Source: Hordeum vulgare subsp. vulgare
Lineage: Eukaryota; Streptophyta; Magnoliopsida; Poales; Poaceae
Length of the DNA stretch: 64,000 nt
Assembly: GCF_904849725.1 (NCBI RefSeq)
Contig: NC_058521.1
Coordinates: 98,008,244 to 98,072,243, forward strand
Direction: 5' to 3'
Shown: piece by piece, positions 47,715-57,787 of the stretch
How the letters are laid out: each line of letters starts with the position of its first letter
Numbering within the stretch: the first letter of the stretch is position 1
Position numbers and translations under genes: made by a program
The notes under the pieces: generated by a model
Database searches by the model: none
Told to the model about the DNA's origin: nothing
The model's input: the letters and a program-made list of their open reading frames with translations, nothing else

Positions 47715-48401
47715 AAAACAGGTACTTTATGGGCTCTTTGCCGTCTGCCAGCTGATGGCAAAGACCTGTGCCATCAGCTGGCAGATGGCAAAGGTGCCAC
47801 ATGACACCCAGCTGTGCATCCTCGGGTGTCCATATGAGCTCTTTGCCGTCTGCCTCCAGGGTAGGAAGACAGCAAAGAAGAGGGCACAGAGGAGGGGGGA
47901 GGAGGAGGCAGACGGCAAATAATGGAGGGGGGATAGACAGACGACAAAGAGTGGAGGGGGGGAGGGGAGAGGCAGACGACAAAGAGTGGAGGGGGGGAGG
48001 AGTAGGCAGACGGCAAAGATGGAGGGGGAGGCAGACGACAAAGAGTGTAGGGGGGGGGAGGAGGAGGAGGCAGACAGCAAAGATAAAGGGGGAGGCAGAA
48101 GACAAAGATAAAGGGAGAGGCAGACGGCAAAGCCTCCGTTAACCCCTAACGGAGGCAACGCCTGTCGGCTGCCGTCTCGAGCACTTTGACGAATGATCCT
48201 AAGGAAAGCTAACGGCAAAGGGTTTGCCGTCCGCTTTGGGGGGGGGGGGAACGGCAAAGAAGGTCCTATGCCGTCGTAAGCTGACGCAGAAATTTTGCCG
48301 GCCGTGAGAATCTTTGCCGTCTGCTGTTCTGCCTTTGCCGTCTAGGATTTTGTCTTTGCCGTCTGCGATGGCAGACGGCAAAGAAGCTGATTCCTGTAGT
48401 G
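47715..48401. repeat. Right sub-terminal repeat region of CACTA-2
   Basis: Dense, both-orientation copies of the CTTTGCCGTCTGC motif, including GGCAGACGACAAAGA near-tandem repeats at 47930-48130, end at the CACTA terminus. In CACTA elements such motifs are transposase binding sites. Confidence 0.85.
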
Positions 48402-48404
48402 AGT

Positions 48405-49556
48405 TCTCCCTCGGGGCGGAGGGTATGTACCAGTAGCTATGTGTTTGATCTCTCTCTCTCGTGTTCTTGAGATGTCTATCTCGATGTACCATGGGCTTTG
48501 CTACTATAGTTGGATCTTATGATGTTCTTCCCCCTCTCCCTTGTTGTAATGAATTGAGTTTCCCCTTTGGAGTTATCTTATCGGATTGAGTATTTGATGT
48601 ATGTCTTGCACGTGTCTATCTGCTGTGATGAACTTGCGGGTTCGTGACATTGGGAACCTATGCATATGGGTTGGCACACGTGGACTCATGTGAGTACTTG
48701 ATGTATGTTTTGGTGATCAACTTGCGGGTTCGTGACATTGGGAACCTATGCACAGGGGTTGGCACACGTTTTGACTCTGTGGTAGAAATTTGGGGCACTC
48801 TTTGAAGTTCTATGTGTTGGTTGAATAGACGATTCTGAGATTGTGTGATGCATATCGTATAATCATGCCCACGGATACTTGAGGTGACAATGGAGTATCT
48901 AGGTGACATTAGGGTCTTGGTTGATATGTATCTTAAGGTGTTATTCTAGTACGAACTCTATGATGGATCGAACGGAAAGAATACCTTCGTGTTATTCTAC
49001 TACGGACTCTTGAATAGATCGATCAGAAAGAATAACTTTGTGGTGGTTTCGTGCCGGACAATAATCTCTTAGTTTGTTCTCCGCTATTAGTGACTTTGGA
49101 GTGACTCTTTGTTGCATGTTGAGGGCTAGTTATACGATCCAATTATGTTATTATTGTTCAGAGAACTTCACTAGTGAAAGTATGAACCCTAGGCCTTGTT
49201 TCCACGCATTGCAATACCGTTCGTGCTCACTTTTGTTACTAGTTACCTTGCTGTTTTTTGTAATTTCAGATTACAAAAACCTATATCTACCATCCATATT
49301 GCACTTGTATCACCATCTCTTCGCCGAACTAGTGCACCTATACAATTTACCATTGTATTGGATGTGCTCGGGACACAAGAGACTCTTTGTTATTTGGTTC
49401 TAGGGTTGCTTGAGAGAGACCATCTTCATCCTACGCCTCCCACGGATTGATGAACCTTAGGTCACCCACTTGAGGGATAATTGCTACTGTCCTACAAACC
49501 TCTGCACTTGGAGGCCCAACAACGTATACAAGGAGAAGGTTGTGTGGTAGAAATCA
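48405..49556 (+). repeat. Fragment of a second, different Athila-type Gypsy LTR
   Basis: Contains blocks I recognise from a common Triticeae LTR: CATCACAGCAG-like promoter-side sequence is absent, but GGTTGGCACACGTTTTGACT, GAGGTGACAATGGAGTATC, TATCACCATCTCTTCGCC and a terminal TACAAACCTCTGCACTTGGA are present. The left end is cut by CACTA-2, and the right end meets an LTR of another family at about 49556 without a target duplication. Non-coding. Confidence 0.6.
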
Positions 49557-50557
49557 GCGCCACCTGGAGGCCACAAGCCTGCCAGGCACGGCCTACCCCC
49601 CTGGCCGGGCCTGGGTGCCTTGTGGGCCCCCTGTTGCCCCTGCGACGCTCATCTTTTGCTATATGAAGGGTTTCGTTTGGAAAAAAATCAGAAGGGAGCT
49701 TTTCGGAAGATTCGTCGCCGCCATGAGGCGGAACTTGAGCAGAACCAATCTAGAGCTCCGGCAGGATGATCCTACCTGGGAAACTTCCCTCCCGGAGGGG
49801 GAAATCGTCGCCATCGTCATCACCAACACTCCTCTCATCGGAGGGGACCCGTCACCATCAACATCTTCAACAGAACCATCTCATCTCCAAACCCTAGTTC
49901 ATCACTTGTAACCAATCTCCATCTCACGACTCCGAATGGTACTTGTAAGGTTGCTAGTAGTGTTAATTACTCCTTGTAGTTGATGCTAGTTGGATTATTT
50001 GGTGGAAGAGTTTATGTTCAGGTCCATGATGCTACTCATTTCCTCTCTGGTCATGAATATGATTATTCTTTGTGAGTAGTTACTTTTGTTCCTGAGGACA
50101 TGGGATAAGTCATGCTAATAGTAGTCATGTGAATTTGGTATTCGTTCGATATTTTGGTGTGTTGTATGTTGTTTTTCCTCTAGTGGTGTTATGTGAACAT
50201 CGACTACATAACACTTCACCATTATTTGGGCCTATAGGAAGGCATTGGGAAGTAGTAAGTAGATGATGGGTTGCTAGAGGGACAGAAGCTTAAACCCTAG
50301 TTTATGCGTTACTTCGTAAGGGGCTGATTTGGATCCACTAGTTTAATGGTATGGTTAGACTTTGTCTTAATTCTTATTTCATAGTTGCGGATGCTTGCAA
50401 GAGGGGTTAATCTTAAGTGGGATGCTTGTCCAAGTAAGGGCAGTACCCAAGCGCCGGTCCACCCACATATCAAACTATCAAAGTAACGAACGCGAATCAT
50501 ATGAATATGATGAAAACTAGCATGACAGAAATTCCCGTGTGTCCTCGGGAGCGTTTT
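49557..50557 (+). repeat. Truncated 5' LTR of Athila-like copy 2
   Basis: Matches the LTR of copy 1 from its hairpin region (GGCCACAAGCC...GCCTTGTGGG, 49570-49626) through GTGTCCTCGGGAGCG. It then jumps at 50551-50558 straight into gag. The expected last part of the LTR, PBS and gag start (equivalent to about 27303-27900) are missing. The hairpin spacer here is of the CCTACCCCCCTGGCC type, unlike copy 1. Confidence 0.88.
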
Positions 50558-51174
50558 GCCCGAGGATGAGTTAAAGAAGAAGGTCTTTCCTTTATCTTTG
50601 AAGGATAAGGCGTTGACATGGTATAGGCTATGTGATGATACTGGATCATGGTACTACAATCAGTTGAAATTGGAATTTCATCAAAAGTTTTTATCCTATG
50701 CATTTAGTACAGCGTGATCGGAATTATATTTATAATTTTTGGCCTCGTGAAAGAGAAAGCATCGCTCAAGCTTGGGGGAGGCTTAAATAAATGTTATATT
50801 CATGCCCCAATCACGAGCTCTCGAGAGAAATTATCATTCAGAACTTCTATGCTCGGCTTTCTTATGATGATCGCACCAGGCTTGATACTTCTTGTACCGG
50901 TTCTCTTATGAAGAGAGATATTGACTTCAAATGGAATTTATTGGAGAGAATTAAACGCAACTCTGAAAATTGGGAGCTTGAAGAAGGTAAGGAGTCAGGT
51001 ATGAATTTCTAGTTTGATTGCGTTAAATCCTTTGTTGAAACAAATACTTTTTGTGACTTTAGCGCTAAGTATGGACTTGACTCTGAGATAGTAGCTTCAT
51101 TGTGTGAATCATTTGCTGCTCATGTTGATCTCCCCAAAGAGAAGTGGTTTTAATATCATCCTCCTTTAGAAGTC
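50558..51174 (+). pseudogene. gag: Athila-like gag remnant (copy 2)
   Basis: Starts mid-gene (PEDELKKKVFPLSL-like) and shows ALTWYRL, then after a frameshift NHELSREIIIQNFYARLSYD and GKESGMNF followed by TAG (51010-51012), where copy 1 has CAG (28354-28356). A further TAA lies near 51151-51153. Not functional. Confidence 0.85.
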
Positions 51175-51300
51175 AATGTAGTTAAACCCAATCCAGTTGA
51201 ACAGAGAGTCATTGCCTATAATGATCCTGTTGTTCCCAGTGCTTACATTGAGAAACCACCTTTCCCTCTTAGGATAAAGGATCATTCTAAAGCTTCAACT

Positions 51301-51882
51301 GTGATACGTAGAGGCTACATTAGAACACCTACACCCCCTGAGCAAATTAGAGTTGAACCTAGCATTGCTATTATCAAAGATCTTATGTCCGACGATGTTG
51401 AGGGACATAATATTCACTCCTGTGAAGATGCTGCTAGAATTGCTAAACCTCACGCTAGAGACAAACATAGGCATGTTGTTGGCACGCATGTTGTTTTTGT
51501 TAAGATAGGAGATCATTGCTATCATGGTTTATTTGACGTGGGTGCTAGTGTTAGTGCAATACCTCAATCCTTATATGATGAAATCAAAGTTGAGATTGCA
51601 CCTATTGAGATAGAGCCTATTGATGTCACTATTTAGCTTGCCAATAGAGATACTATTTGCCCTGTGGGAATTGTTCGGGATGTTGAAGTCTTGTGTGGTA
51701 AAACAAAGTATCCTGCTGATTTCCTCGTTCTTGCTACCACCCAAGATAGCTTTTGTCCCATCATATTTGGCAGACGTTTTCTTAATACCGTCAATGCTCA
51801 TATTGCCTCTGAGAAGCAAACTGTCAATTTTGGTTTTGAAGGTGTGTCACATGAGTTCAATTTCTCCATGTTTGGTGGATAA
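51301..51882 (+). pseudogene. pol: Athila-like protease remnant (copy 2)
   Basis: Two in-line pieces (51301-51636 and 51664-51882) separated by TAG at 51634-51636 and ended by TAA at 51880-51882. They carry the protease active site FDVGASVSAIP (D-x-G-A) and the downstream PIIFGRRFLN block. Homologous to 28684-29220. Confidence 0.87.
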
Positions 51883-51897
51883 CCTCATGAAAAGGAG

Positions 51898-53823
51898 TTG
51901 CCTAGTAAGGATGAAACTATTGCCTTGGCTTCTATTGCCGTGCCTCCTACTGATCCCTTAGAGCAATACTTGCTTGAGCATGAAAATGATATGCATATGG
52001 ATGAAATGGATGAGATAGATAGAGTTGTCTTAGAACAGTATCCTATCCTTAAGAATAATCTGCCTGTTGAACTGCTTGGGGATCCACCCCCACCAAAGGG
52101 TGATCCTGTGTTCGAGCTTAAACAGTTGCCTGATACTCTTAAGTATGCTTATCTTGATGAAAAAGAGATATATCCTGTTATAATTAGTGCTAGCCTCTCA
52201 GAGCACGAAGAAAAGAAGTTACTAAAAACTCTGAGGAAGCACCGTGCTGCTATTGGATATAATCTTGATGATCTTAAGGGCATTATTCCCACTCTATGCC
52301 GGCACAAGATGAAAATTGGTCCTGATTCCAAACTAGTTGCTGATCATCAAAAGAGATTGAATTCTAAGATGAAAGAGGTAGTAAGAAAAGAAATACTAAA
52401 GCTCCTGGAGGCAGGTATTATCTATCTTGTTGCTCATAGCGATGGGGTGAGTCCGGTGCATTGCGCCCCTAAAAAGGGAGGCATTACCGTTGTTCCTAAT
52501 GATAAGGATGAATTGATGCCACACAGGATTATTACTGGCTATGGGATGGTGATCGATTTTAGGAAATTGAGTAAAGCCACTAGGAAAGATCATTACCCTT
52601 TGCCTTTTATCGACCAAATGCTAGAAAGACTGTCTAAACACACACACTTCTGCTTTCTAGACGATTATTCTGGTTTCTCCCAAATGCTAGTTACACAATC
52701 TAATCAGGAGAAAACCACTTTCACCTGCCCTTTCGGTACCTATGCTTATAGACGTATGCCTTTTGGCTTATGTAATGCACCTGCCACCTTTCAAAGGTGC
52801 ATGATGGCTATATTCTCTGACTTTTGTGAAAAGATTGTTGAGGTTTTCATGCATGACTTCTCCGTTTACGGGTCTTCTTTTGATGAATGCCCGAGCAACC
52901 TTGATCGAGTCTTGCAGAGATGTAAAGACACCAATCTTGTCTTAAATTGGGAGAAGTGCCACTTTATGGTCAATGAAGGCATCGTCTTAGGACATAAAAT
53001 TTCTGAAAGAGGTATAGAAGTCGATAAGGCTAAGGTTGATGCAATCGAGAAAATGCCATACCCCACAGATATGAAAGGTATAAGAAGTTTCCTTGGTCAT
53101 GCTGGTTTCTATAAAAGGTTCATTAAAGACTTCTCTAAGATTTCTAGGCCTCTTACCAGTCTCTTGCAAAAGGATATTCCTTTTGTTTTTGACGATGATT
53201 GTGAGGAAGCCTTCGAAATACTTAAGAGGGCTTTCATAACTGCACCTATTGTTCAACCACCTCATTGGAACTTACCTTTTGAAATTATGTGTGATGCTAG
53301 TGAATATGCTGTTGCTGCTGTCCTAGGGAAAAGAGTTGATAAGATGTTGAACGTTATTCACTATGCTAGTAAAACTCTAGACAGTGCCCAAAGAAACTAT
53401 GCTACTACGGAAAAGGAATTTTTAGCAGTCGTGTTTGCATGTGAAAAGTTCAGGTTCTACATAGTTGATTCTAAAGTCACTATTCACACTGATCACGCTG
53501 CTATTAAGTACCTCATGGAGAACAAGGATGCTAAACCTAGACTTATCAGATGGGTTCTCTTGCTACAAGAGTTTGATTTGCACATTGTCGACAGGAAGGG
53601 TGCTTATAACCCCGTAGCAGATAACTTGTCTAGGTTGGAGAACGTTCTTGATGACCCACAACCTATTGATGATAGCTTTCCCGATGAGCAATTGAATGTC
53701 ATCAATGCTTCACGTAGTGCCCCGTGGTATGCTGATTATGCAAACTATATTGTTGCCAAATATATACCACCTAGTTTCACGTACCAGCAAAAGAAGAAAT
53801 TCTTCTTTGACTTGAGACATTAA
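51898..53823 (+). pseudogene. pol: Athila-like RT-RNase H (copy 2) with altered RT active site
   Basis: A 641-codon open stretch covers RT ([29 protein letters not shown]), RNase H ([34 protein letters not shown]) and the start of integrase. The catalytic motif reads [14 protein letters not shown]: codon 52852-52854 is CAT (His), where copy 1 has GAT (Asp). The first Asp of the F-x-D-D pair is essential in known RTs, so this enzyme should be inactive. It ends at TAA 53821-53823, where copy 1 has TAC. Confidence 0.9.
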
Positions 53824-55036
53824 TTTTGGGATGATCCTCACCTTTATAAGGAAGGAGTAGATGGTGTTATTAGAAGTTGTGTACCTGAACATGAACAGGG
53901 ACAGATCCTATAGAAGTGTCACTCCGAGGCCTACGGAGGACACCATGGAGGAGATAGAACTGCACCCAAGGTATTGCAATCAGGTTTCGATTGGCCCACT
54001 CTCTTCAAGGATGCCCGTAAGTTTGTCTTGTCTTGCGACAAATGTCAAAGAATAGGTAATATCGGTAAACGTCAGGAAATGCCTATGAACTATTCACTTG
54101 TCATTGAACCTTTTCCAAAATTGATTATGTCACTAAGTGGGTAGATGATATCCACACTAGTACTGCTGATCACAACACCTCTAGCTTAAGGAAGTTATCT
54201 TAACTAGATTTTGAGTCCCTAGATATCTAATGACCAACGGTGGTTCACATTTCATTCATTGTGCTTTCGGTAAAACGCTTGCTAAGTACGATGTCAACCA
54301 TAGAATTGCGTCTCCCTATCACCCTCAGTCCAGTGGTCAAGTAGAGCTAAGCAATAGAGAGATTAAACTGATTTTGCAAAAGACTGTGAACAGGTCTTGA
54401 AAGCACTGATCTAAGAAGCTCGATGATGCACTGTGGGCTTATAGAACTTCCTATAAGAATCCCATGGGCATGTCTCCGTACAAAATGGTATACGGTAAAG
54501 CATGTCATTTACCTCTTGAGCTAGAGCATAAAGCTTATTGGGCAATCAAAGAGCTCAACTTTGATTTCAAACTTGCTGGTGAGAAGAGGTTATTTGATAT
54601 TAGCTCGCTTGATGAATGGAGAACTCACGCATATGAAAATGCCAAGTTGTTCAAGGAGAAGGTTAAGAGGTGGCATGATAAGAGGATACAAAAGTGTGAG
54701 TTCAATGTAGGTGATTATGTCTTGCTATACAATTCTCGTTTAAGATTTTTTGCAAGCAAGCTTCTCTCTAAATGGGAAGGTCCCTATATTGTTGTGGAAG
54801 TATATCATTCCACTGCTATCAAGATCAACAACACGGAAGGTAATTGTCCGAGAGTGGTAAACGAGCAGAGAATCAAGCATTACACCTCAGGTACTCCCAT
54901 AAATGTTCCGAGCAACATTATCAATACCAGAACTCCTCAGGAGTACATAAGAGATATTTATCAGCTTGTTTCAGACTCCAAAAACGAGGAGGTATGTGAT
55001 TCAGTAAGTAAACCGACTCCAAAACTTTTCCCATAG
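53824..55036 (+). pseudogene. pol: Athila-like integrase (copy 2), deleted and interrupted
   Basis: Zinc-binding region (CDKCQRIGN near 54030) follows a TAG at 53911-53913 (CAG in copy 1, 31223-31225). Between 54110 and 54123 a net 64 bp is missing relative to copy 1, removing the first catalytic Asp region and shifting the frame. Two TGG codons have become TGA near 54397-54414. The C-terminal part 54464-55036 is open, with MGMSPYKMVYGKACH and VGDYVLLYNSRLRFF. Confidence 0.88.
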
Positions 55037-55095
55037 CAATTTTCCTCCGTTTTGGAATATTTGAAAAAATAGAAAAATTTAAAGTAGTCCGGAAA

Positions 55096-55237
55096 GTGCA
55101 CGAGGAGGCGACAAGCCTACTAGGCCCGACCTACCCCCCTGGCCAGGCCTGGAGGGCTTGTGGCCACCTCGTGCGCCTCCCGGACCCCGTTTTCATGCGG
55201 AGTACTCCTTCTGGTCTGGAAAAAATCATTATATATT
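55096..55237 (+). promoter_or_regulatory. LTR-like hairpin and TATA module upstream of the accessory ORF (copy 2)
   Basis: An 82-bp imperfect hairpin (55096-55177) carries the CCTACCCCCCTGGCC spacer also found in this element's own LTR (49589-49603). It is followed by GGAAAAAATCA and TATATATT at 55230-55237. A CTGCAG acceptor lies at 55303-55308 and the ATG is at 55321. The layout is the same as 32477-32704 in copy 1. Confidence 0.5.
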
Positions 55238-55320
55238 CTCCCGAAAGGTCTGACCTCTGTATCATGCAAATTTCCTCTGTTTTCGTTTTGAGCTTGCTTC
55301 TGCTGCAGATCTAGATCACT

Positions 55321-55540
55321 ATGACGTCCCCAAAAGCTCCGAAGGACAAGATCTTTGAGAAGTTCATCAATCCTTACCTAGCGGGAGTGCTGCAACACCC
55401 TCAATCTATCGAGATGCGTGAGGGGATGTTGCACAGCCGTGATGTTGAGGGGCCCAAGAAGACCGGAAGCATGGTGGCGAGGCTCGAAGCAATGGAACAA
55501 CATGTCTTCATGTGCCAAGGGATGGTGGAGCATGGACTCA
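55321..55540 (+). pseudogene. 3' accessory ORF of Athila-like copy 2, first part (split by CACTA-1)
   Basis: ATG at 55321 opens a frame (MTSPKAPKDKIFEKFINPYL; RLEAMEQHVFMCQGMV) that is cut at 55540 by the CACTA end. Removing the transposon and one TCA copy brings the frame straight into 63406 in phase. Its N-terminal sequence is unrelated to that of copy 1's accessory ORF, though the position and C-terminal tail are shared. Charged, possibly coiled-coil. Function unknown. Confidence 0.75.
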
Positions 55541-55880
55541 CACTACTGGAATCCAGAAATTTGCCGTCAGCCAGTTCTTTACCGTCTGCTGGCAGACGGC
55601 AAAGAACCTCTTTGCCATCAGTTGACACAATACAGACGGCAAAGAACTGACACATGGCAAAAATACTATTTGCCATGTGTGGGTCCTTTGCCGTCTGCAG
55701 CAGACGGCAAAGAGCCCCAGGGCAGACGGCAAAGGGGACGCGTGGGCCCCATGCCTGCCGTGTCCGAAATCCGGGGGCCTTTGCCGTCCGCGGGCCTTTG
55801 TCGTCTGCCATACGGCCCTTTGCCGTCTGCCTTACGTCCCTTTGCCATCGGGGGGCGGACGGCAAAGGGGCCTCCCTATA
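55541..55880. repeat. Left terminal and sub-terminal repeats of CACTA-1
   Basis: TIR followed by about a dozen GACGGCAAAG or CTTTGCCGTC motifs in both orientations, many paired as palindromes. These are the expected transposase-binding sites. Confidence 0.9.
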
Positions 55881-57010
55881 ACGGCCGTTACCCCCCACCT
55901 CGCTCACTGTCTCTCTCTCTCTCACCCCGACCACTCTCTCTCTCCACGACGGCGACGCCCTGCCGGCGAGATCCCCTCCCCGCGGCGAGCCTACCCCCCC
56001 GGCGAGCCCACCCCCCCGGCGACCCCCTCCCCGCGGCGACCCACCCCCTGCCCCCTGCTGCCGCCGCCCCCTGCCGCCGCCCCCTGCCGCGCGCCGCCCC
56101 CTGCCACCGCCCCGTGCCGCGCGCCGCCCCCTGCCGCGCGCCGCCCCCTGCCGCCGCCGCCCCCTGCCGCCGACGCCCCCTGCGGCGAGCCCCCAGCCGC
56201 GCGCCCCCGTGCCTCCGCCGCCCCCTGCCGCCGCCCCCTGCCGCCGCCCCCTGCCGGTGAGTTTTTTGTTTTTCTTTTTAAAAAAGTTAATTACTTTAGT
56301 TAGTTTATTAGGTTAGTTTTTTTATTATATATAGGGTAATTTTGTTAGTTTATTTGGTTAGATTATTAGGCTAATTAGGTTAGTTAGTTAGGTTAGAAGA
56401 AAAAAAGCAGAAGGAAAAAAAGTAGGAGAAGAAGAAGAAGAAGAAGAAGAAGAGGAGGAGGAGGAGGAGAAAAAAGAAGAAGAAGAAGAAGAAGAAGAAG
56501 AAGAATAGAAGGAGAAAAAGAGGAGGGGGAGTAGGAGGAGAAAAAAGAAGAAGAAGAAGAAGAAGAAGAAGAAGAAGAAAAAGAGGAGAGAGGAGAAGAA
56601 GAAAGAAGAGGAAAAGGGAACCCCGGCACCCCGAAACTGACCCTCGACCCCCGACCCCTGACGCCCGACGCCACTGACCGCCGACCATCGACCTCCGACG
56701 CCACTGACCCCCGACCCCCGACCCCCGACGCCACTGACCCCCGACGCCACTAACCCTCGACCCCCGACGCCACTGCCCCCGACCCAGCCCCTCGGCCCAC
56801 GACTCCCGACCCCCGACGCTCGACGCCACCAACCCCCGACCCCCGACGCCACTGACAGCCGACGTCACTCACCCTGGACCCCCGACGCCACTGACCCTGG
56901 ACCCCCGACGCCACTGACCCCCCACAACCGACGCCACTAACCCCCCGACCCCCGATGCCATCGACCCTCGACGGCACTGACTCCCGACGCCACTAAGCCC
57001 CGACCCCCGA
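55881..57010. repeat. GC-rich leader, (GAA)n tract and GACCCCCGACGCCACT minisatellite in CACTA-1
   Basis: 55960-56255 is CCGCCGCCCCCTGC-type low complexity with a possible donor at its end (CCG|GTGAGT). 56396-56615 is a purine GAA/GGA tract. 56630-57010 repeats a roughly 18-bp unit of the type GACCCCCGACGCCACT. Frames across these tracts are low-complexity artefacts. Confidence 0.85.
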
Positions 57011-57346
57011 CACCTCTTCTGCCTTCTTTTGAACGAGAAGGTGCTTTTCGGCCTTCCAGAGGCCCACGGGGTCATAGTTTTGAAAATTATGAGTTAGGTC
57101 ACATATTTTCCGATCATGTTAATTATAAAAACATCGTATTTGTGTTGATCGGGTGAATTTCAATGTGCAGTTGTTCGACGACCTCCACGTGCGTTGGACG
57201 AGCTCCGCCCTTGCGTTTGTTGGTGAGCACAAATGACTTCTCCTTCTACCCCCTTAATTTGCTCTGTCTCGGTCTTCGTGCCGATGAAACTTGCTAGCTA
57301 TAGGTTTCTTCAATCATGAGTATGCGTGACCAGTATGCGTCTCCCG

Positions 57347-57410
57347 TTCGAAAGGGCGACATCTATAAATATGCATTTCTTTGCATATTTATAACCGCCA
57401 TCCTTTCGAA
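57347..57410. repeat. 64-bp inverted repeat inside CACTA-1
   Basis: Outer arms TTCGAAAGG/CCTTTCGAA and perfect inner arms TATAAATATGCA (57364-57375) and TGCATATTTATA (57382-57393) around a 6-base loop, with a mismatched bulge between inner and outer pairs. It lies about 380 bp upstream of the transposase ATG. A regulatory or small-RNA role is possible but untested. Confidence 0.85.
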
Positions 57411-57787
57411 TTGTCCAATGTTATCCATGGACAGCCCGAGTATGTGTAGATTGGGTTTGTTTTCCCGTATGCTGTGCTCCGGATCCGATGCGGAATTTCG
57501 TCAGTGCCTCCCCTGTTGTTCTCCGGGTACACATCCTCTCTGCTTATTGCCGAGACGTGTATCAGGAGAACAGCGGGGATGTGCTGCCGAAATTGTGCGT
57601 CGCATCTGGAGCAGAGAATGGGAAAACGAACCCAGTCTACACATACTCGGGTGGGATTAGGACCTATCTTTACCTATTAGCGTGTAGGTTGCATGGACGT
57701 AATAAAACTGACAAACTTGATTAGTGTATGAATATAGATGATGAATTATGTATTTATTTCTTGTGCCCCCATAGGTAGCTAGGCAAC

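Larger units (their letters stand above)
44696..48401 (+). mobile_element. Truncated, internally deleted CACTA transposon (CACTA-2)
   Basis: The right terminus TGATTCCTGTAGTG ends at 48401 and is preceded by sub-terminal GCAGACGGCAAAG/CTTTGCCGTC repeats. The left side lacks a CACTA end and begins in GC-rich sequence like the first-exon region of CACTA-1, followed by a possible donor (CTT|GTAAGT near 44930). It then jumps to tandem arrays and a TTTTTGCAG acceptor (47374) comparable to 62408 in CACTA-1. The whole transposase is missing. It is a non-autonomous deletion derivative. Confidence 0.8.

Noticed and set aside
55677..56303. Pro/Arg/Ala-rich open frames of 200-280 codons
   Set aside because: GC-rich low complexity plus sub-terminal motifs. 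No domain, and multiple frames open at once.
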